From the NCBI RefSeq assembly GCF_002327085.1, contig NZ_CP023429.1, positions 2,346,383 through 2,410,382 of the forward strand: a stretch of DNA of 64,000 bases. Reading direction: 5' to 3'. Within the stretch, counting starts at the first letter, position 1. The number at the start of each line of letters is the position of its first letter. Below are positions 21,057 through 29,881 of this stretch, in pieces. The DNA is from Neisseria weixii (GTDB lineage: Bacteria > Pseudomonadota > Gammaproteobacteria > Burkholderiales > Neisseriaceae). The notes under the pieces were generated by a model. The model saw nothing but the letters and a program-made list of their open reading frames with translations, was not told the origin of the DNA and made no database searches. A program made the translations under genes and the position numbers.

Positions 21057-22209
21057 ACACGCGCTAGAGGAATTAAAAGCCCAAGACCGTTTGCGCCGTC
21101 TGCCCGATTTGCCGCAACAAGGCCGCTATATTGTTTCAGACGGCCTCAAGCTGCTGAATTTATCGTCTAACGATTATCTCGGTTTGGCACACGACAAAGC
21201 CCTGCGGCATGAATTCTTAAACAGCGAAGCCTGCCGCAATCTGCCGTGGTCGTCGTCTTCATCGCGGCTGCTGACCGGCGGCTTTCCGATTTATCAGGAG
21301 CTGGAAGCATTGCTGGCGGCGCGTTATCAGCGCGAAGCAGCTTTATTGTTCAACAGCGGCTATCATGCCAATGTCGGCATTCTGCCTGCGCTGGCCGACA
21401 AAAAAACGCTGATTTTGGCCGATAAATGGGTACATGCCAGCCTGATTGACGGCATTCGCTTAAGCGGCGCCGATTATCTGCGCTACCGCCACAATGATTA
21501 CGCCCAGCTTGAACGCCTGCTCGAACAACGCGCCGCCGATTACCGCTGCGTCATCATCGTGACCGAAAGCCTGTTCAGCATGGATGGCGACACAGCCGAC
21601 CTGCCGCATTTGGTGCGCCTGAAAAAACGCTACGGCCATGTATTGCTTTATGTCGATGAAGCCCATGCCGTCGGCGCATACGGCGAAACCGGTTTGGGCT
21701 TGGCAGAAATGCAGGACTGCGTGGCCGACATCGACATCTTAACCGGCACATTCGGCAAGGCATTGGCTTCGGTGGGTGCGTTTGCCGTGTGCAGCGGTTT
21801 GATCAAAGAATACCTGACCAACCACATGCGCACCTTGATTTTTTCCACCGCCCTGCCGCCGGTAAATATGGCGTGGACCCATTTTGTATTCCGGCAGCTG
21901 CCCGGGATGAAGGCGCGCCGAGAGCGTTTGGCCGGCATCAGCCGGCGTCTGCGTGAAGCCGTGGCAGCGCATCACCCGTCGCCCATGCCGGCGGCGGCAA
22001 ACAGCCACATTATTCCCTGCGTACTCGGCAGCAACGGAGCAGCGGTAAAACAGGCGCAAGCATGGCAAAAACAAGGTTATTACTGTCTGCCGATTCGTCC
22101 GCCGACCGTGCCGCCGGGCAGCGCGCGCGTGCGGCTGTCGCTCACGGCCGACATCAGCGACGATGAATTAGACGGGTTTATCCAGACGCTGGGGATTGTT
22201 GACAATTAA
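21043..22209 (+). CDS. bioF: 8-Amino-7-oxononanoate synthase
   Basis: BioF condenses pimeloyl-ACP with L-alanine to KAPA, using PLP. It has 388 residues with [13 protein letters not shown], the loop [25 protein letters not shown] and the PLP lysine in [11 protein letters not shown]. It starts with GTG at 21043, translationally coupled to bioA. The final codons and stop (GIVDN-stop) lie in repeat copy B. One in-frame DUS encodes VSDGLK. Confidence 0.96.
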   Translation: MQHFKHALEELKAQDRLRRLPDLPQQGRYIVSDGLKLLNLSSNDYLGLAHDKALRHEFLNSEACRNLPWSSSSSRLLTGGFPIYQELEALLAARYQREAALLFNSGYHANVGILPALADKKTLILADKWVHASLIDGIRLSGADYLRYRHNDYAQLERLLEQRAADYRCVIIVTESLFSMDGDTADLPHLVRLKKRYGHVLLYVDEAHAVGAYGETGLGLAEMQDCVADIDILTGTFGKALASVGAFAVCSGLIKEYLTNHMRTLIFSTALPPVNMAWTHFVFRQLPGMKARRERLAGISRRLREAVAAHHPSPMPAAANSHIIPCVLGSNGAAVKQAQAWQKQGYYCLPIRPPTVPPGSARVRLSLTADISDDELDGFIQTLGIVDN

Positions 22210-22283
22210 CCAACGAAGCGGTTTTGGTCAGAAATCCCCGTTTGCGTCGTTAACAATGCGCACAAGGTGTTCAAGCTTGTTTC
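22198..22283. repeat. Repeat copy B, overlapping the end of bioF
   Basis: A shorter, diverged member of the same family: GCGGTTTTGGTCAGAAATCC, then TGCGTCGTTAACAATGCGC and CAAGGTGTTCAAGCTTG. It supplies the last codons and the stop of bioF. Confidence 0.65.
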
Positions 22284-22393
22284 AGCACACGACAAAAAAT
22301 GATTTTCGTAGGTCGGGCATTTATGCCCGACATGATGATGGTGTATGGTGTCGTGCATCAATGCCCTGCCCACAGATTGTCTTGTACTAGGGG
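22284..22393. other. Spacer between repeat copies B and C
   Basis: No gene. It contains a GGTCGGGCATTTATGCCCGAC palindrome at about 22312-22332, a REP-like motif. Confidence 0.5.
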
Positions 22394-22546
22394 CTGTCGA
22401 CATTTAACCGACGAAGCGGTTTTTTGAGGCAAAAACCGCGTATGCAAGGCAAAAAGCGTAGCAAGGTTAAACACCTTGCGCGCATTGTTAACACCGCAGA
22501 TGCGGATTTTTGACCAAAAACACCGCCGTTGCATTAATGATCGGCA
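22394..22546. repeat. Repeat copy C (about 153 bp)
   Basis: It shares with the reverse complement of copy A the run GAAGCGGTTTTTTGAGGC, then AGCAAGGTT, ACACCTTGCGCGCATT and GCGGATTTTTGACCAAAAA. It carries an extra stretch of about 20 bases (CCGCGTATGCAAGGC) that duplicates neighbouring sequence. It lies between bioF and bioG. Confidence 0.8.
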
Positions 22547-22617
22547 GATCCCAAACAAAACGGCTGCCTAAAATCATCACAGGCCGTCTGAAACATCATG
22601 AAAAGAACACGACCACC

Positions 22618-23259
22618 ATGCATACCCGATTGATTTCCCAACCGAATGCAGACACGCTTTTGGTTTATTTCGCCGGCTGGGGTACGCCCGACAGCGTAGC
22701 GGAAGCCATGGCCCCCGCTGCCGATGTGTTGTTGTGCAGCGATTACCGCGACACCGTTTTAAATTTCGACTTCAGCCGCTACCGCCGCATCGGCGTGTTG
22801 GCATGGTCGATGGGCGTTTGGGTTGCCGAACGCGCCATGCAGGGCGTGAAAGTAGATTGGGCGGCGGCTGTAAACGGCACAGGCTTTCCCTACGACGACC
22901 AATTCGGCATTCCCTGCGCCGTATTCGACCAAACCCTAGCCCGCTTCGACGAACGCAACCGCGCCAAATTCGAACAGCGCATGTGCGCCGATGCCGACAG
23001 TCTGGCACACTACCGCCGGCTTGACGGCCACCGCAGCCAACAGAGCCTGCATGACGAATTAAGTTTTCTGCATCAGGCCGTGCAAGCCGACCACCACACC
23101 GATTTATTGATTTGGCACGAAGCATGGATAGGCGCGCGCGACCGCATTATTCCGGCGGCCAACCAATCGGCCTACTGGCAATCGCGCTGCCCCGTCATCG
23201 AATTTGACGGCGGCCATTATCCATATACGCATTGGCCGCGTTGGAACGAAGCAACATGA
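22618..23259 (+). CDS. bioG: Pimeloyl-ACP methyl ester esterase BioG
   Basis: BioG removes the methyl group from pimeloyl-ACP methyl ester, ending the BioC-primed fatty acid detour. It is a small alpha/beta hydrolase (213 residues) with nucleophile Ser in LAWSMGVWVAE and a late His in GGHYPYTHWP, as in the DUF452/BioG family. I start at ATG 22618, after a DUS; longer frames upstream are repeat sequence. Its stop overlaps the bioC start (ATGA). Confidence 0.92.
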   Translation: MHTRLISQPNADTLLVYFAGWGTPDSVAEAMAPAADVLLCSDYRDTVLNFDFSRYRRIGVLAWSMGVWVAERAMQGVKVDWAAAVNGTGFPYDDQFGIPCAVFDQTLARFDERNRAKFEQRMCADADSLAHYRRLDGHRSQQSLHDELSFLHQAVQADHHTDLLIWHEAWIGARDRIIPAANQSAYWQSRCPVIEFDGGHYPYTHWPRWNEAT

Positions 23260-24014
23260 TGCCCGACAAACAACGTATCGCCGCGCGTTTTGCCGCCGCC
23301 ACGCCGCATTACGACCGCCATGCCGAAGCGCAAAAAATCATTCACGGCGAGCTGGATAAATGGCTGGCACTTTACGCGTCCGAGCGTGTCGCCAAAATAC
23401 TGGAAATCGGCTGCGGCACCGGCCTATTCAGCCGCCTGTTGGCGCAGCGTTTCCCGCAGGCAAAGCTGGTTTTAAACGATTTGGATGCCGCTTGCGCACC
23501 GGATTGGCCATACAACAGGCCGTCTGAAACGGAATACCGTTTCGGTGATGCCGAAGCCATCGATTTAGGCCGCGGCTACGACATTATTGCTTCCGCTTCC
23601 GCGCTGCAATGGCTGGCGCGGCCTGATGTGTTTGTCCGGCACGCGGCGCAAAGATTGGTTTCAGACGGCCTGTTGTTGTTTAACACGTTTACGCCCGACA
23701 ATCTGCATCCCATCCGCGCGCTCACCGGCAGAGGCCTGCATTATCCGGCGGCGGCAGAATGGGCAGCTTGGTTGCACCGCGACTACGACATTCTGGCGCT
23801 TGAGCAGCACACGATTACGCTGGCTTTCGATACCCCGCGCGATGCCTTGCGCCACCTGCAATACACCGGGGTTACCGCCACCAATACCGGTTTTGTGTGG
23901 ACGAAACAGCACCTACAGAATTTTGAAACGCAATACCGCGCGCACCATGCCCTTCCTGATGGCCGAGTCAGTTTGGATTACACGCCGCTTTATATCGCCG
24001 CCCGCAAAAAATAA
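23256..24014 (+). CDS. bioC: Malonyl-ACP O-methyltransferase BioC
   Basis: BioC methylates malonyl-ACP to start pimelate synthesis. It is a class I SAM methyltransferase with ILEIGCGTGLFSRLLAQ as the SAM loop, DIIASASALQWL as the post-motif, and the BioC-typical opening RIAARFAAATPHYDRHAEAQ. The start is ATG 23256 or 23259, overlapping the bioG stop. In-frame DUS encode NRPSET and VSDGLL. The length (about 252 residues) is normal. Confidence 0.95.
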   Translation: MMPDKQRIAARFAAATPHYDRHAEAQKIIHGELDKWLALYASERVAKILEIGCGTGLFSRLLAQRFPQAKLVLNDLDAACAPDWPYNRPSETEYRFGDAEAIDLGRGYDIIASASALQWLARPDVFVRHAAQRLVSDGLLLFNTFTPDNLHPIRALTGRGLHYPAAAEWAAWLHRDYDILALEQHTITLAFDTPRDALRHLQYTGVTATNTGFVWTKQHLQNFETQYRAHHALPDGRVSLDYTPLYIAARKK

Positions 24015-24027
24015 ACCGCCTGCCGTA

Positions 24028-24106
24028 TTAGGGAGTAGTTGACCGCGTTGCGGCGGTATTTTTGGTTAAAATCCGCTTCACAAGCATTCTGACTACACTC
24101 CCTAAC
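24028..24106. repeat. Short inverted-repeat element D between bioC and bioD
   Basis: The ends TTAGGGAGTAGTTG and GACTACACTCCCTAA are imperfect inverted repeats. The core GCGGTATTTTTGGTTAAAATCCGC resembles the core of copies A and B, so this may be a distant or shortened member of the family. Confidence 0.6.
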
Positions 24107-24151
24107 AAGGCCGTCTGAAAGGCAAACGCGCACGGCCTCAAAAGGAAAATC

Positions 24152-24793
24152 ATGGGAAAAGTATTGTTTATCAGCGGCATCGATACCGATGTCGGTAAAA
24201 CCGTGGCCACCGGCGTATTGGCCAAGCAATTGGCCGCACAAGGCCACCGCGTGATTACGCAAAAAATGATGCAAACCGGCTGCACAGGATTATCGGTCGA
24301 TTTGCAGACACACCGCCGCATTCAAGGCATCGCTTGGTTGCCCGAAGACCTCGACGGCACCACTTGCCCTTATGTGTTCGCGCATCCATGTTCGCCGCAT
24401 TTGGCCGCCGCTTTGGAACAAACGGAAATTGACGATACGCGCATCACCGCCGCCACCGAGCAATTGGCCGCGCATTATGATTATGTCTTACTCGAAGGTG
24501 CGGGCGGTTTGGCCGTGCCTTATCGTGACGACACAACCACACTGGATTACATCGCCCGGCAAGGTTACCCGGTGGTATTGGTGACTTCCGCCAAGCTCGG
24601 CAGCATCAACCACACGCTGCTGAGTTTGGCCGCCTGCTATATGCGCGGCATCACTTTGGATACCGTGGTTTACAACCATTATCCATGTGGCGACCAACTG
24701 ATTAAAGAAGACACGCGCCGCTATTTGCGCCAGCATTTGGCCGCCCATTTTCCACTGGCAAAATGGATGGATTTGGCATTTACCGAATGGTAA
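24152..24793 (+). CDS. bioD: ATP-dependent dethiobiotin synthetase
   Basis: BioD closes the ureido ring of dethiobiotin from DAPA, CO2 and ATP. The P-loop GIDTDVGKTVATG is near residue 8; QKMMQTGC and LEGAGGLAVPY are family motifs. It has 213 residues. A GGAAAA ribosome site precedes ATG 24152. bioB, the last enzyme, is not in this window. Confidence 0.96.
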   Translation: MGKVLFISGIDTDVGKTVATGVLAKQLAAQGHRVITQKMMQTGCTGLSVDLQTHRRIQGIAWLPEDLDGTTCPYVFAHPCSPHLAAALEQTEIDDTRITAATEQLAAHYDYVLLEGAGGLAVPYRDDTTTLDYIARQGYPVVLVTSAKLGSINHTLLSLAACYMRGITLDTVVYNHYPCGDQLIKEDTRRYLRQHLAAHFPLAKWMDLAFTEW

Positions 24794-24864
24794 AAAGAGA
24801 CTTTTCAGACGGCCTCAACCCATATTGACGATTAACCCCACGAATTTAGACGACTTTGATTTGA

Positions 24865-25839
24865 ATGAACACGCCTACTGTTCCCCTTTCACACCCAAGC
24901 AATACCAAAACATTGTGGCTGGCTTTTGCCCTGCTCATCGGCTGCTGCGCCCTGTTTTTGACCTACAACGTCAACGGCAACTGGGATTTCGCCCTGCCCC
25001 TGCGCCTGACCAAACTGGCCGTCTTGTTGCTGGTGGCTTATGCGATCGGTGTGTCGACCTTGTTATTCCAAACGCTGACCAACAACCCGATTCTCACGCC
25101 GTCGATACTTGGTTTTGATGCGCTGTATGTGTTTTTACAAACCCTGCTGGTGTTTGTGTTGGGCGGCGCCGGCTTCACTTCGCTGCCGATATTGGGCAAG
25201 TTTTCGCTGGAATTGGTGCTCATGATGGGCGGCTCTGTGCTGCTGTTTGCCACCTTGATGAAACAGGGTGGGCGCGATTTGACGCGCATGATATTGATCG
25301 GCGTGATTTTCGGCATTCTGTTCCGCAGCGCGGCCTCGCTGTTGCAGCGCATGATTGACCCCGAAGAATTTGCCGTGGCGCAAGCCTACACCTTTGCCTC
25401 GTTCAACAGCGTCAACCCGCAGCTGATTACCATCGGCGCAGTGGTGCTGCTGGCCAGCGTGGTGTTTATCTGGCGCGAACGCCACCGTTTGGATGTCTAC
25501 ATGCTCGGGCGTGACCAAGCAATTAATTTGGGCATCAACTATTCGCGCAACACCCTTTGGCTGCTGCTGTGGATTGCCACGCTGGTTGCCACCGCCACCG
25601 CCGTAGCCGGCCCCGTCAGCTTCTTCGGCCTGTTGGTCGTTGCGCTGGCCAACCATTTTGCGCCTAACATGAAACACGCCGTGCGCCTGCCGATGACGTT
25701 TTGCACAGCCGGCATTTTGCTGGTCGGCGGCCAAACCTTGTTCGAGCATTTTTTGGGCATGCAGGCCGTGTTGAGCGTGGTGGTCGAATTTGCCGGCGGC
25801 TTGGTGTTTTTATATTTGATTTTGAAGAAAAAGCACTGA
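24865..25839 (+). CDS. Iron-siderophore ABC transporter permease 2 (FecCD family)
   Basis: The second permease of the importer has 324 residues and about nine membrane spans, with QTLTNNPILTPSILGFDALYV and FFGLLVVALANHF as FecCD landmarks. It resembles FatC/CeuC/FetD and should pair with the permease at 18.6 kb. It sits downstream of bioD, so the two permease genes are about 5.3 kb apart, unusual for this family. A DUS pair with one mismatch follows (about 25854-25887). Confidence 0.92.
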   Translation: MNTPTVPLSHPSNTKTLWLAFALLIGCCALFLTYNVNGNWDFALPLRLTKLAVLLLVAYAIGVSTLLFQTLTNNPILTPSILGFDALYVFLQTLLVFVLGGAGFTSLPILGKFSLELVLMMGGSVLLFATLMKQGGRDLTRMILIGVIFGILFRSAASLLQRMIDPEEFAVAQAYTFASFNSVNPQLITIGAVVLLASVVFIWRERHRLDVYMLGRDQAINLGINYSRNTLWLLLWIATLVATATAVAGPVSFFGLLVVALANHFAPNMKHAVRLPMTFCTAGILLVGGQTLFEHFLGMQAVLSVVVEFAGGLVFLYLILKKKH

Positions 25840-25907
25840 CTTCCTCTCTTAGGCTGTCTGAAACCGATTCCCTTTTCAGACGGCCTGACAAAATGAAAGG
25901 CAACATC

Positions 25908-26530
25908 ATGCAAGCAAACCGTTTTCCCGATTTTTTCCAACAAGCCCTGTACTGCGGATTCAAGACCCGTTGGCCGAATTTCTCGGTGCGTCAGAACAAG
26001 GCTTGCTCGAATACCGCTATGAAGATGCGGTAAAACTGTGCGGTCACTCCTGCCCGACCGTGGCCGGAGCATATCTGATGGTCGTGAAAGGATTACAAGC
26101 CTTATACGGCGACGATATTCCGCAACGCGGCGACATGGAAGCTGCCATGCAGGGGCAGCGCAACGAAGGCACTACCGGCGTGACTGCTGCCGTCGTACAA
26201 CTGCTTACCGGTGCCGCACCGGAAACCGGATTCGGCGGCATTGGTATGCAAGGCCGCTTTGCCCGCCGTAATTTGCTGCAATTCGGCGCCGACATCAAGG
26301 GAACTTTATTGCTGCGGCGCAAAGACACCGGCCAGGCCGTCAGTGTACACCTCAACAGTCATTTATCGCCTTTTGCTGAAGAAATGCGTGCACTGCTGCC
26401 CAAAGCCGTCGGTGGCACCGCCACACCGGAAGAACACCGCCGTTTCGGTGAACTGTGGCAAGCGCGCGTTAAAGCCTTTTTGATTGACTTGGCCGACGAC
26501 CCGCAATTCATTGAAATTGAAGAAATTTAA
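25908..26530 (+). pseudogene. FmdE-domain protein in the siderophore cluster (frameshifted)
   Basis: The repaired protein of about 207 residues begins MQANRFPDFFQQA and carries the FmdE hallmark DAVKLCGHSCPTVAGAYL, with Cys/His residues suited to metal binding. The frame derails at 25945-25947. One more C there gives PVLRIQDPLAEFLGASEQ and joins the two parts. FmdE-type proteins are known from formylmethanofuran dehydrogenase operons, but that enzyme is not expected here. The position between permease 2 and the ATPase suggests a role in iron release or siderophore handling (inference). An ATG at 25893 is an alternative start. Confidence 0.75.
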
Positions 26531-26606
26531 TTATCAACACGCAAACTGCTTTTCAGACGGCCTGATGATTCAACCGCCAACCGCTAACTCCTAATGCTTC
26601 AACACC

Positions 26607-27365
26607 ATGATTAAAATCCAAAATGTCAGCCACAAAATCGGCAACAACCTTATCTTAAACGACGTGTCCCTTGATATTCCGCAAGGCGGCATTACCGCGC
26701 TGATCGGCCCCAACGGCGCGGGCAAATCGACGCTGCTGTCGTTTATGGCGCGTTTGCAGCCGCTGACGCAGGGCAAAATCAGTTACAACGGACAAGACAT
26801 CACTACCACACCAACGGCCGAGCTGGCCAAAACCCTGTCGATTCTGACGCAGGAAAACAGCATCATGAGCCGCATTACCGTGCGTGATTTGCTGATATTC
26901 GGGCGTTATCCGTATCATCGGGGCAGGCCGTCTGAAGAAGATAAAGCGATTGTGGAAAAAGCATTGCACCGCTTCCAATTGGAATCATTTGCCAACCGCT
27001 ATTTGACCGAACTCTCCGGCGGCCAGCGCCAGCGCGCGATGATTGCGATGGTATTCTGCCAAAGCACGGATTATGTGTTGCTCGACGAGCCGTTAAACAA
27101 TCTCGACATGTATCACGCCCGCTCGCTGATGCAGCTTTTGCAACACCTGACCCACGAACACCGGCGCACAACCGTTGTGGTGTTGCACGACATCAACCAA
27201 GCCGCGGCTTATGCGGATTATGTGGTGGCGATGAAAAACGGCCGGGTCGCGCTGCAAGGCACGCCGAACGATGTGTTCACCAAGGAAAATATTCTGGATT
27301 TGTTTGATATGGATGTGGACGTATTGGACTACGAAGGGAAGAAATTGGTGGTGCACCACGTTTGA
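26607..27365 (+). CDS. Iron-siderophore ABC transporter ATPase
   Basis: This is the cytoplasmic ATPase of the importer, 252 residues. Walker A GPNGAGKST is at 34-42, signature LSGGQRQR from 136, Walker B VLLDEPLNNLD, and the switch His in VVVLHDINQA. It is the FepC/FetE type. An in-frame DUS encodes RPSEED. It ends the importer cluster. Confidence 0.95.
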   Translation: MIKIQNVSHKIGNNLILNDVSLDIPQGGITALIGPNGAGKSTLLSFMARLQPLTQGKISYNGQDITTTPTAELAKTLSILTQENSIMSRITVRDLLIFGRYPYHRGRPSEEDKAIVEKALHRFQLESFANRYLTELSGGQRQRAMIAMVFCQSTDYVLLDEPLNNLDMYHARSLMQLLQHLTHEHRRTTVVVLHDINQAAAYADYVVAMKNGRVALQGTPNDVFTKENILDLFDMDVDVLDYEGKKLVVHHV

Positions 27366-27386
27366 TTTTGATGCGGATAACTCAAT

Positions 27387-27423
27387 CAAGGCCGTCTGAA
27401 CGATATTGTTTCAGACGGCCTTG
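27387..27423. terminator. DUS terminator between convergent ATPase and YchJ genes
   Basis: CAAGGCCGTCTGAAC and its inverted copy are separated by a short loop and T-run flanks. Confidence 0.8.
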
Positions 27424-27425
27424 TT

Positions 27426-27890
27426 TTATTTAAAAAACCGCCCGCAGCAAGCCTTAAATTTTTTATCCGAGCCACAAATACACGGCTGCTTCATGGTCGG
27501 CAGCGGCACGGTCGGATTGATGAAATACCAGCGCCCGTCAATCTTCACAAAAGCCGACAATTCATGGTGATGCTGCGCTTCGCCTGCGTCCTGAAAATGT
27601 GCGATAAATTCAACTTGCGCATGTTTTTTACCGATGTTAGGCACATGGTTTAACACGTCCAGCCCCTGCCAATCGGTTTCGCGGCTCCACGCCAGCATAT
27701 CGGCGGTATCCAATAATCCCTGCTGCGATGGCACGGTCGTTTGCACAATATAATCAATATTTTGCAGCGTATAAGCGCTATAGCGCGAGCGCATCAGTTC
27801 TTCGGCGGTAGCGGGCAATGTTTGTTGCGTATGAAAGGGTTGGCAGCAATCGGCATAAGCGCGCTGCGATTGGCACGGACAAATCTGCAT
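27426..27890 (-). CDS. YchJ-family protein with SEC-C motifs (UPF0225)
   Basis: The 154-residue protein has a zinc-binding SEC-C motif at each end, [13 protein letters not shown] at the start and [14 protein letters not shown] at the end, with a YchJ middle domain ([17 protein letters not shown]). The biological role is unknown. It is divergent from rnfB. Confidence 0.92.
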   Translation of the reverse strand: MQICPCQSQRAYADCCQPFHTQQTLPATAEELMRSRYSAYTLQNIDYIVQTTVPSQQGLLDTADMLAWSRETDWQGLDVLNHVPNIGKKHAQVEFIAHFQDAGEAQHHHELSAFVKIDGRWYFINPTVPLPTMKQPCICGSDKKFKACCGRFFK

Positions 27891-27907
27891 ATCGGGATAT
27901 GGGCTTT

Positions 27908-27980
27908 CAAATGAGAATGACTCAAATTATATAACAAAATCAATACGTAGAAGCTCTTAACGCCGATTTTCTGCTAAAAT
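27908..27980. promoter_or_regulatory. Divergent control region of the YchJ gene and rnfB
   Basis: TGCTAAAAT at 27972-27980 is an extended -10 facing rnfB. CAAATGAGAATGACTCAAATTA at about 27908 has the TGAGAATG core common in neisserial Fur sites, but the match is weak. Confidence 0.3.
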
Positions 27981-28005
27981 ACCGCCTTTTGATTTTGTAT
28001 TTGAT

Positions 28006-28902
28006 TTGAACACCATGACTGCCACAGCACAAGGTCTGAATCGTTTGTTGCCGCAAACCCAATGCCGCGAGTGCGGCTATGAAGGCTGCCTGCCTTATGC
28101 CGAAGCCCTTGCCCGCGACGAGGCACCGGTCAATTTGTGCGCACCGGGCGGAGAAACAGTCATGCTCGACATTGCCAACCTGCTCGGCAAACCGCCGCTG
28201 ACACCGGCCAAAATCCAGCCCAAAGCTTTGGCATGGATTGATGAAGCCGTCTGCATCGGCTGCACTGCCTGCATCAGAGCCTGCCCGGTCGATGCGATTA
28301 TGGGCGCACATAAATTGATGCACACCGTCATCAAAGACGAATGCACCGGCTGCGGCCTGTGCGTGACACCGTGTCCGGTCGATTGCATTTATATGCAGCC
28401 TGTCAAAAGCGACTTCCTCCCCTTGGCGCGCGCGGCATATGAAAGCGAGGCACGCTTTGCCGCGGCGGAACACGCCAAAAACCGTTTTGAATGGCACGAA
28501 GCGCGCAAAGCACGCGATGCCGCCGAACGCAAAGCCAAATTGGCCGAACGTGAAGCCGCAACCAAAGCCAAGCTGCAAGCCGCTGCCGAAGCGGCGCAAC
28601 CGGTTGAAGCTGCGGCCAAACCGGCGTTTGACCCGATGGATTTAATCGCCAAAGCCATGGCCAGAGCGCAAGAGCAGCAAACCCAACTGACCACCGCACA
28701 CAACCACGAAGACTTCAAAGCCAAACAAGTCGAAGAAGCCAGACAACGCGCCGTGTTGCGCCGCGCCCAACGCGACATGAAATACGGCAACGAAGAAGAA
28801 AAAGCCGCCGCACTGGTTTATTTGCGCCAATACAAAGCTGAGCAGGAAGCGAAAAAATCCGCCAAACGCAAAGCCAAACAAATGCGCGCGCAACAACCTT
28901 AA
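28006..28902 (+). CDS. rnfB: RnfB-like ferredoxin-type electron transport protein
   Basis: The 298-residue iron-sulfur protein has an N-terminal cluster domain (CRECGYEGC, then C in NLCAPGG) and two 4Fe-4S ferredoxin motifs, [12 protein letters not shown] and [12 protein letters not shown], followed by a long Ala/Lys/Glu-rich helical tail. It lacks the N-terminal membrane anchor of classical RnfB and no other rnf genes are adjacent, so it may act as a free-standing ferredoxin. Starts at 28006 and 28015 are both possible. Confidence 0.88.
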   Translation: MNTMTATAQGLNRLLPQTQCRECGYEGCLPYAEALARDEAPVNLCAPGGETVMLDIANLLGKPPLTPAKIQPKALAWIDEAVCIGCTACIRACPVDAIMGAHKLMHTVIKDECTGCGLCVTPCPVDCIYMQPVKSDFLPLARAAYESEARFAAAEHAKNRFEWHEARKARDAAERKAKLAEREAATKAKLQAAAEAAQPVEAAAKPAFDPMDLIAKAMARAQEQQTQLTTAHNHEDFKAKQVEEARQRAVLRRAQRDMKYGNEEEKAAALVYLRQYKAEQEAKKSAKRKAKQMRAQQP

Positions 28903-28914
28903 CCTTCAGGCTGA

Positions 28915-29059
28915 GACCTTTATTAATTTATAGTAAATTAAAATAAAAAGAGACTAGGCGGCAACGCGCGCGGTGTACGAATAGTATATAAGCGCATTGG
29001 CAACGCAGTATATTTCGCGTTTTATTCACGATAATTAAAATGTTCCACGGAATCCTGCC
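28915..29059. other. Degenerate repeat-like sequence
   Basis: TATAGTAAATTAAAAT at 28932 followed by GGCAACGCGCG and TAGTATATAAGCGC recalls the degenerate repeat sequences that border genes in Neisseria. It is not a clear Correia element. No gene seen. Confidence 0.35.
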
Positions 29060-29388
29060 ATGCATCCGAATCTTGTCAACCAACTTCCCCTGCCCGTTTA
29101 CCCATCGACCGCGACCGTGCCGATTATGCCTTATCGAAAAACCGTTTAAGCGATTATTTCATCCGTAATCCCGTATTGTTCCAACGCGCACTCAAGCCGG
29201 AATTTACCGTCCACGCCGTGCAGATGGCCGCGCATGCCTGCGGGTTGTGGTTTGACACCTGGCACAACCCCGACAGCGGGCGCATGGTGTTGGTCGTCGC
29301 CAATAAAGATGTGATGCCACTCAAAGCCATGTTTCAACGCACCTTAAATAACCAAAGCGTGATTGACGCTTTATTGCGCCGCAGCTAA
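29060..29388 (+). pseudogene. Conserved small hypothetical protein (frameshifted)
   Basis: A start at 29060 gives MHPNLVNQLPLPVY. One missing base near 29098 then shifts to PIDRDRADYALSKNRLSDYFIRN and a continuous frame to 29388, about 109 residues. It contains HAVQMAAHACGLWFDTWHNPDSG and ends IDALLRRS. No signal peptide or membrane segment. I do not recognise a characterised family; codon use is like the neighbours. Confidence 0.6.
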
Positions 29389-29398
29389 GTGTTCAAAG

Positions 29399-29530
29399 GC
29401 CGAGACCTTTGCAAAATGCCTTCAAAAGCTTGCACATACAAAACCGCCGTCATTTCCGCGTAGGCGGGAATGACGGCCTTTTGGGTTTTTATTGGTGTTT
29501 TTCGAGGCTTTGCGGAGGTCTCAGGCCGTC
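29399..29530. repeat. Neisserial repeat-type element with dRS3-like core
   Basis: The ends GAGACCTTTGC and GCGGAGGTCTC are imperfect inverted repeats. Inside, ATTTCCGCGTAGGCGGGAAT (29452-29471) fits dRS3 (ATTCCC, 8 bases, GGGAAT) with one mismatch and is flanked by GCCGTC and GACGGC. A DUS adjoins the right end. Confidence 0.65.
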
Positions 29531-29802
29531 TGAACGCAATATCTTTCAAGCGGCCTTTGAACTTTTGTTCTTCAATGTAGTGATTATCGCCCTTAAAAAT
29601 CATTTTAAAATAAATACATCATTACCCACCTTCGCCATCTTCAGCCTCAAACCGATTTTTTTTAAAACATCATCGCGCCAATTTGAAAATAAAAGCAGAT
29701 TATCCTGAATATTTTTAATTTACGCCATAAAATTTTATCATTTACTTACCAAGTGCCAACAATCAAAATGTTTCACTTTTGCACAATTCAATAAAATATT
29801 AA
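29531..29802. other. AT-rich region upstream of gap
   Basis: No supported gene. AT content rises strongly from 29580, as expected for a strong promoter region. Confidence 0.5.
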
Positions 29803-29831
29803 TTACATATCACTACATATTCTGCTATAAT
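29803..29831 (+). promoter_or_regulatory. Probable extended -10 promoter of gap
   Basis: A perfect TATAAT at 29826-29831 is preceded by TGC (extended -10). TTACAT at 29803-29808 is 17 bases upstream as a weak -35. The start codon is about 50 bases downstream. Confidence 0.65.
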
Positions 29832-29881
29832 CCCGCCCAATCATTTTCCACCAACCCAGACCCAACCAAGAGGACAAATCT

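Noticed and set aside
22312..22332. Operator palindrome GGTCGGGCATTTATGCCCGAC as a BirA or other regulator site
   Set aside because: The motif resembles common dispersed REP-type palindromes and does not lie in front of a promoter I can define.
28932..29059. Correia (NEMIS) element
   Set aside because: The TATAGTGGATTAAC-type ends are not present; only a loosely similar TATAGTAAATTAA occurs on one side.
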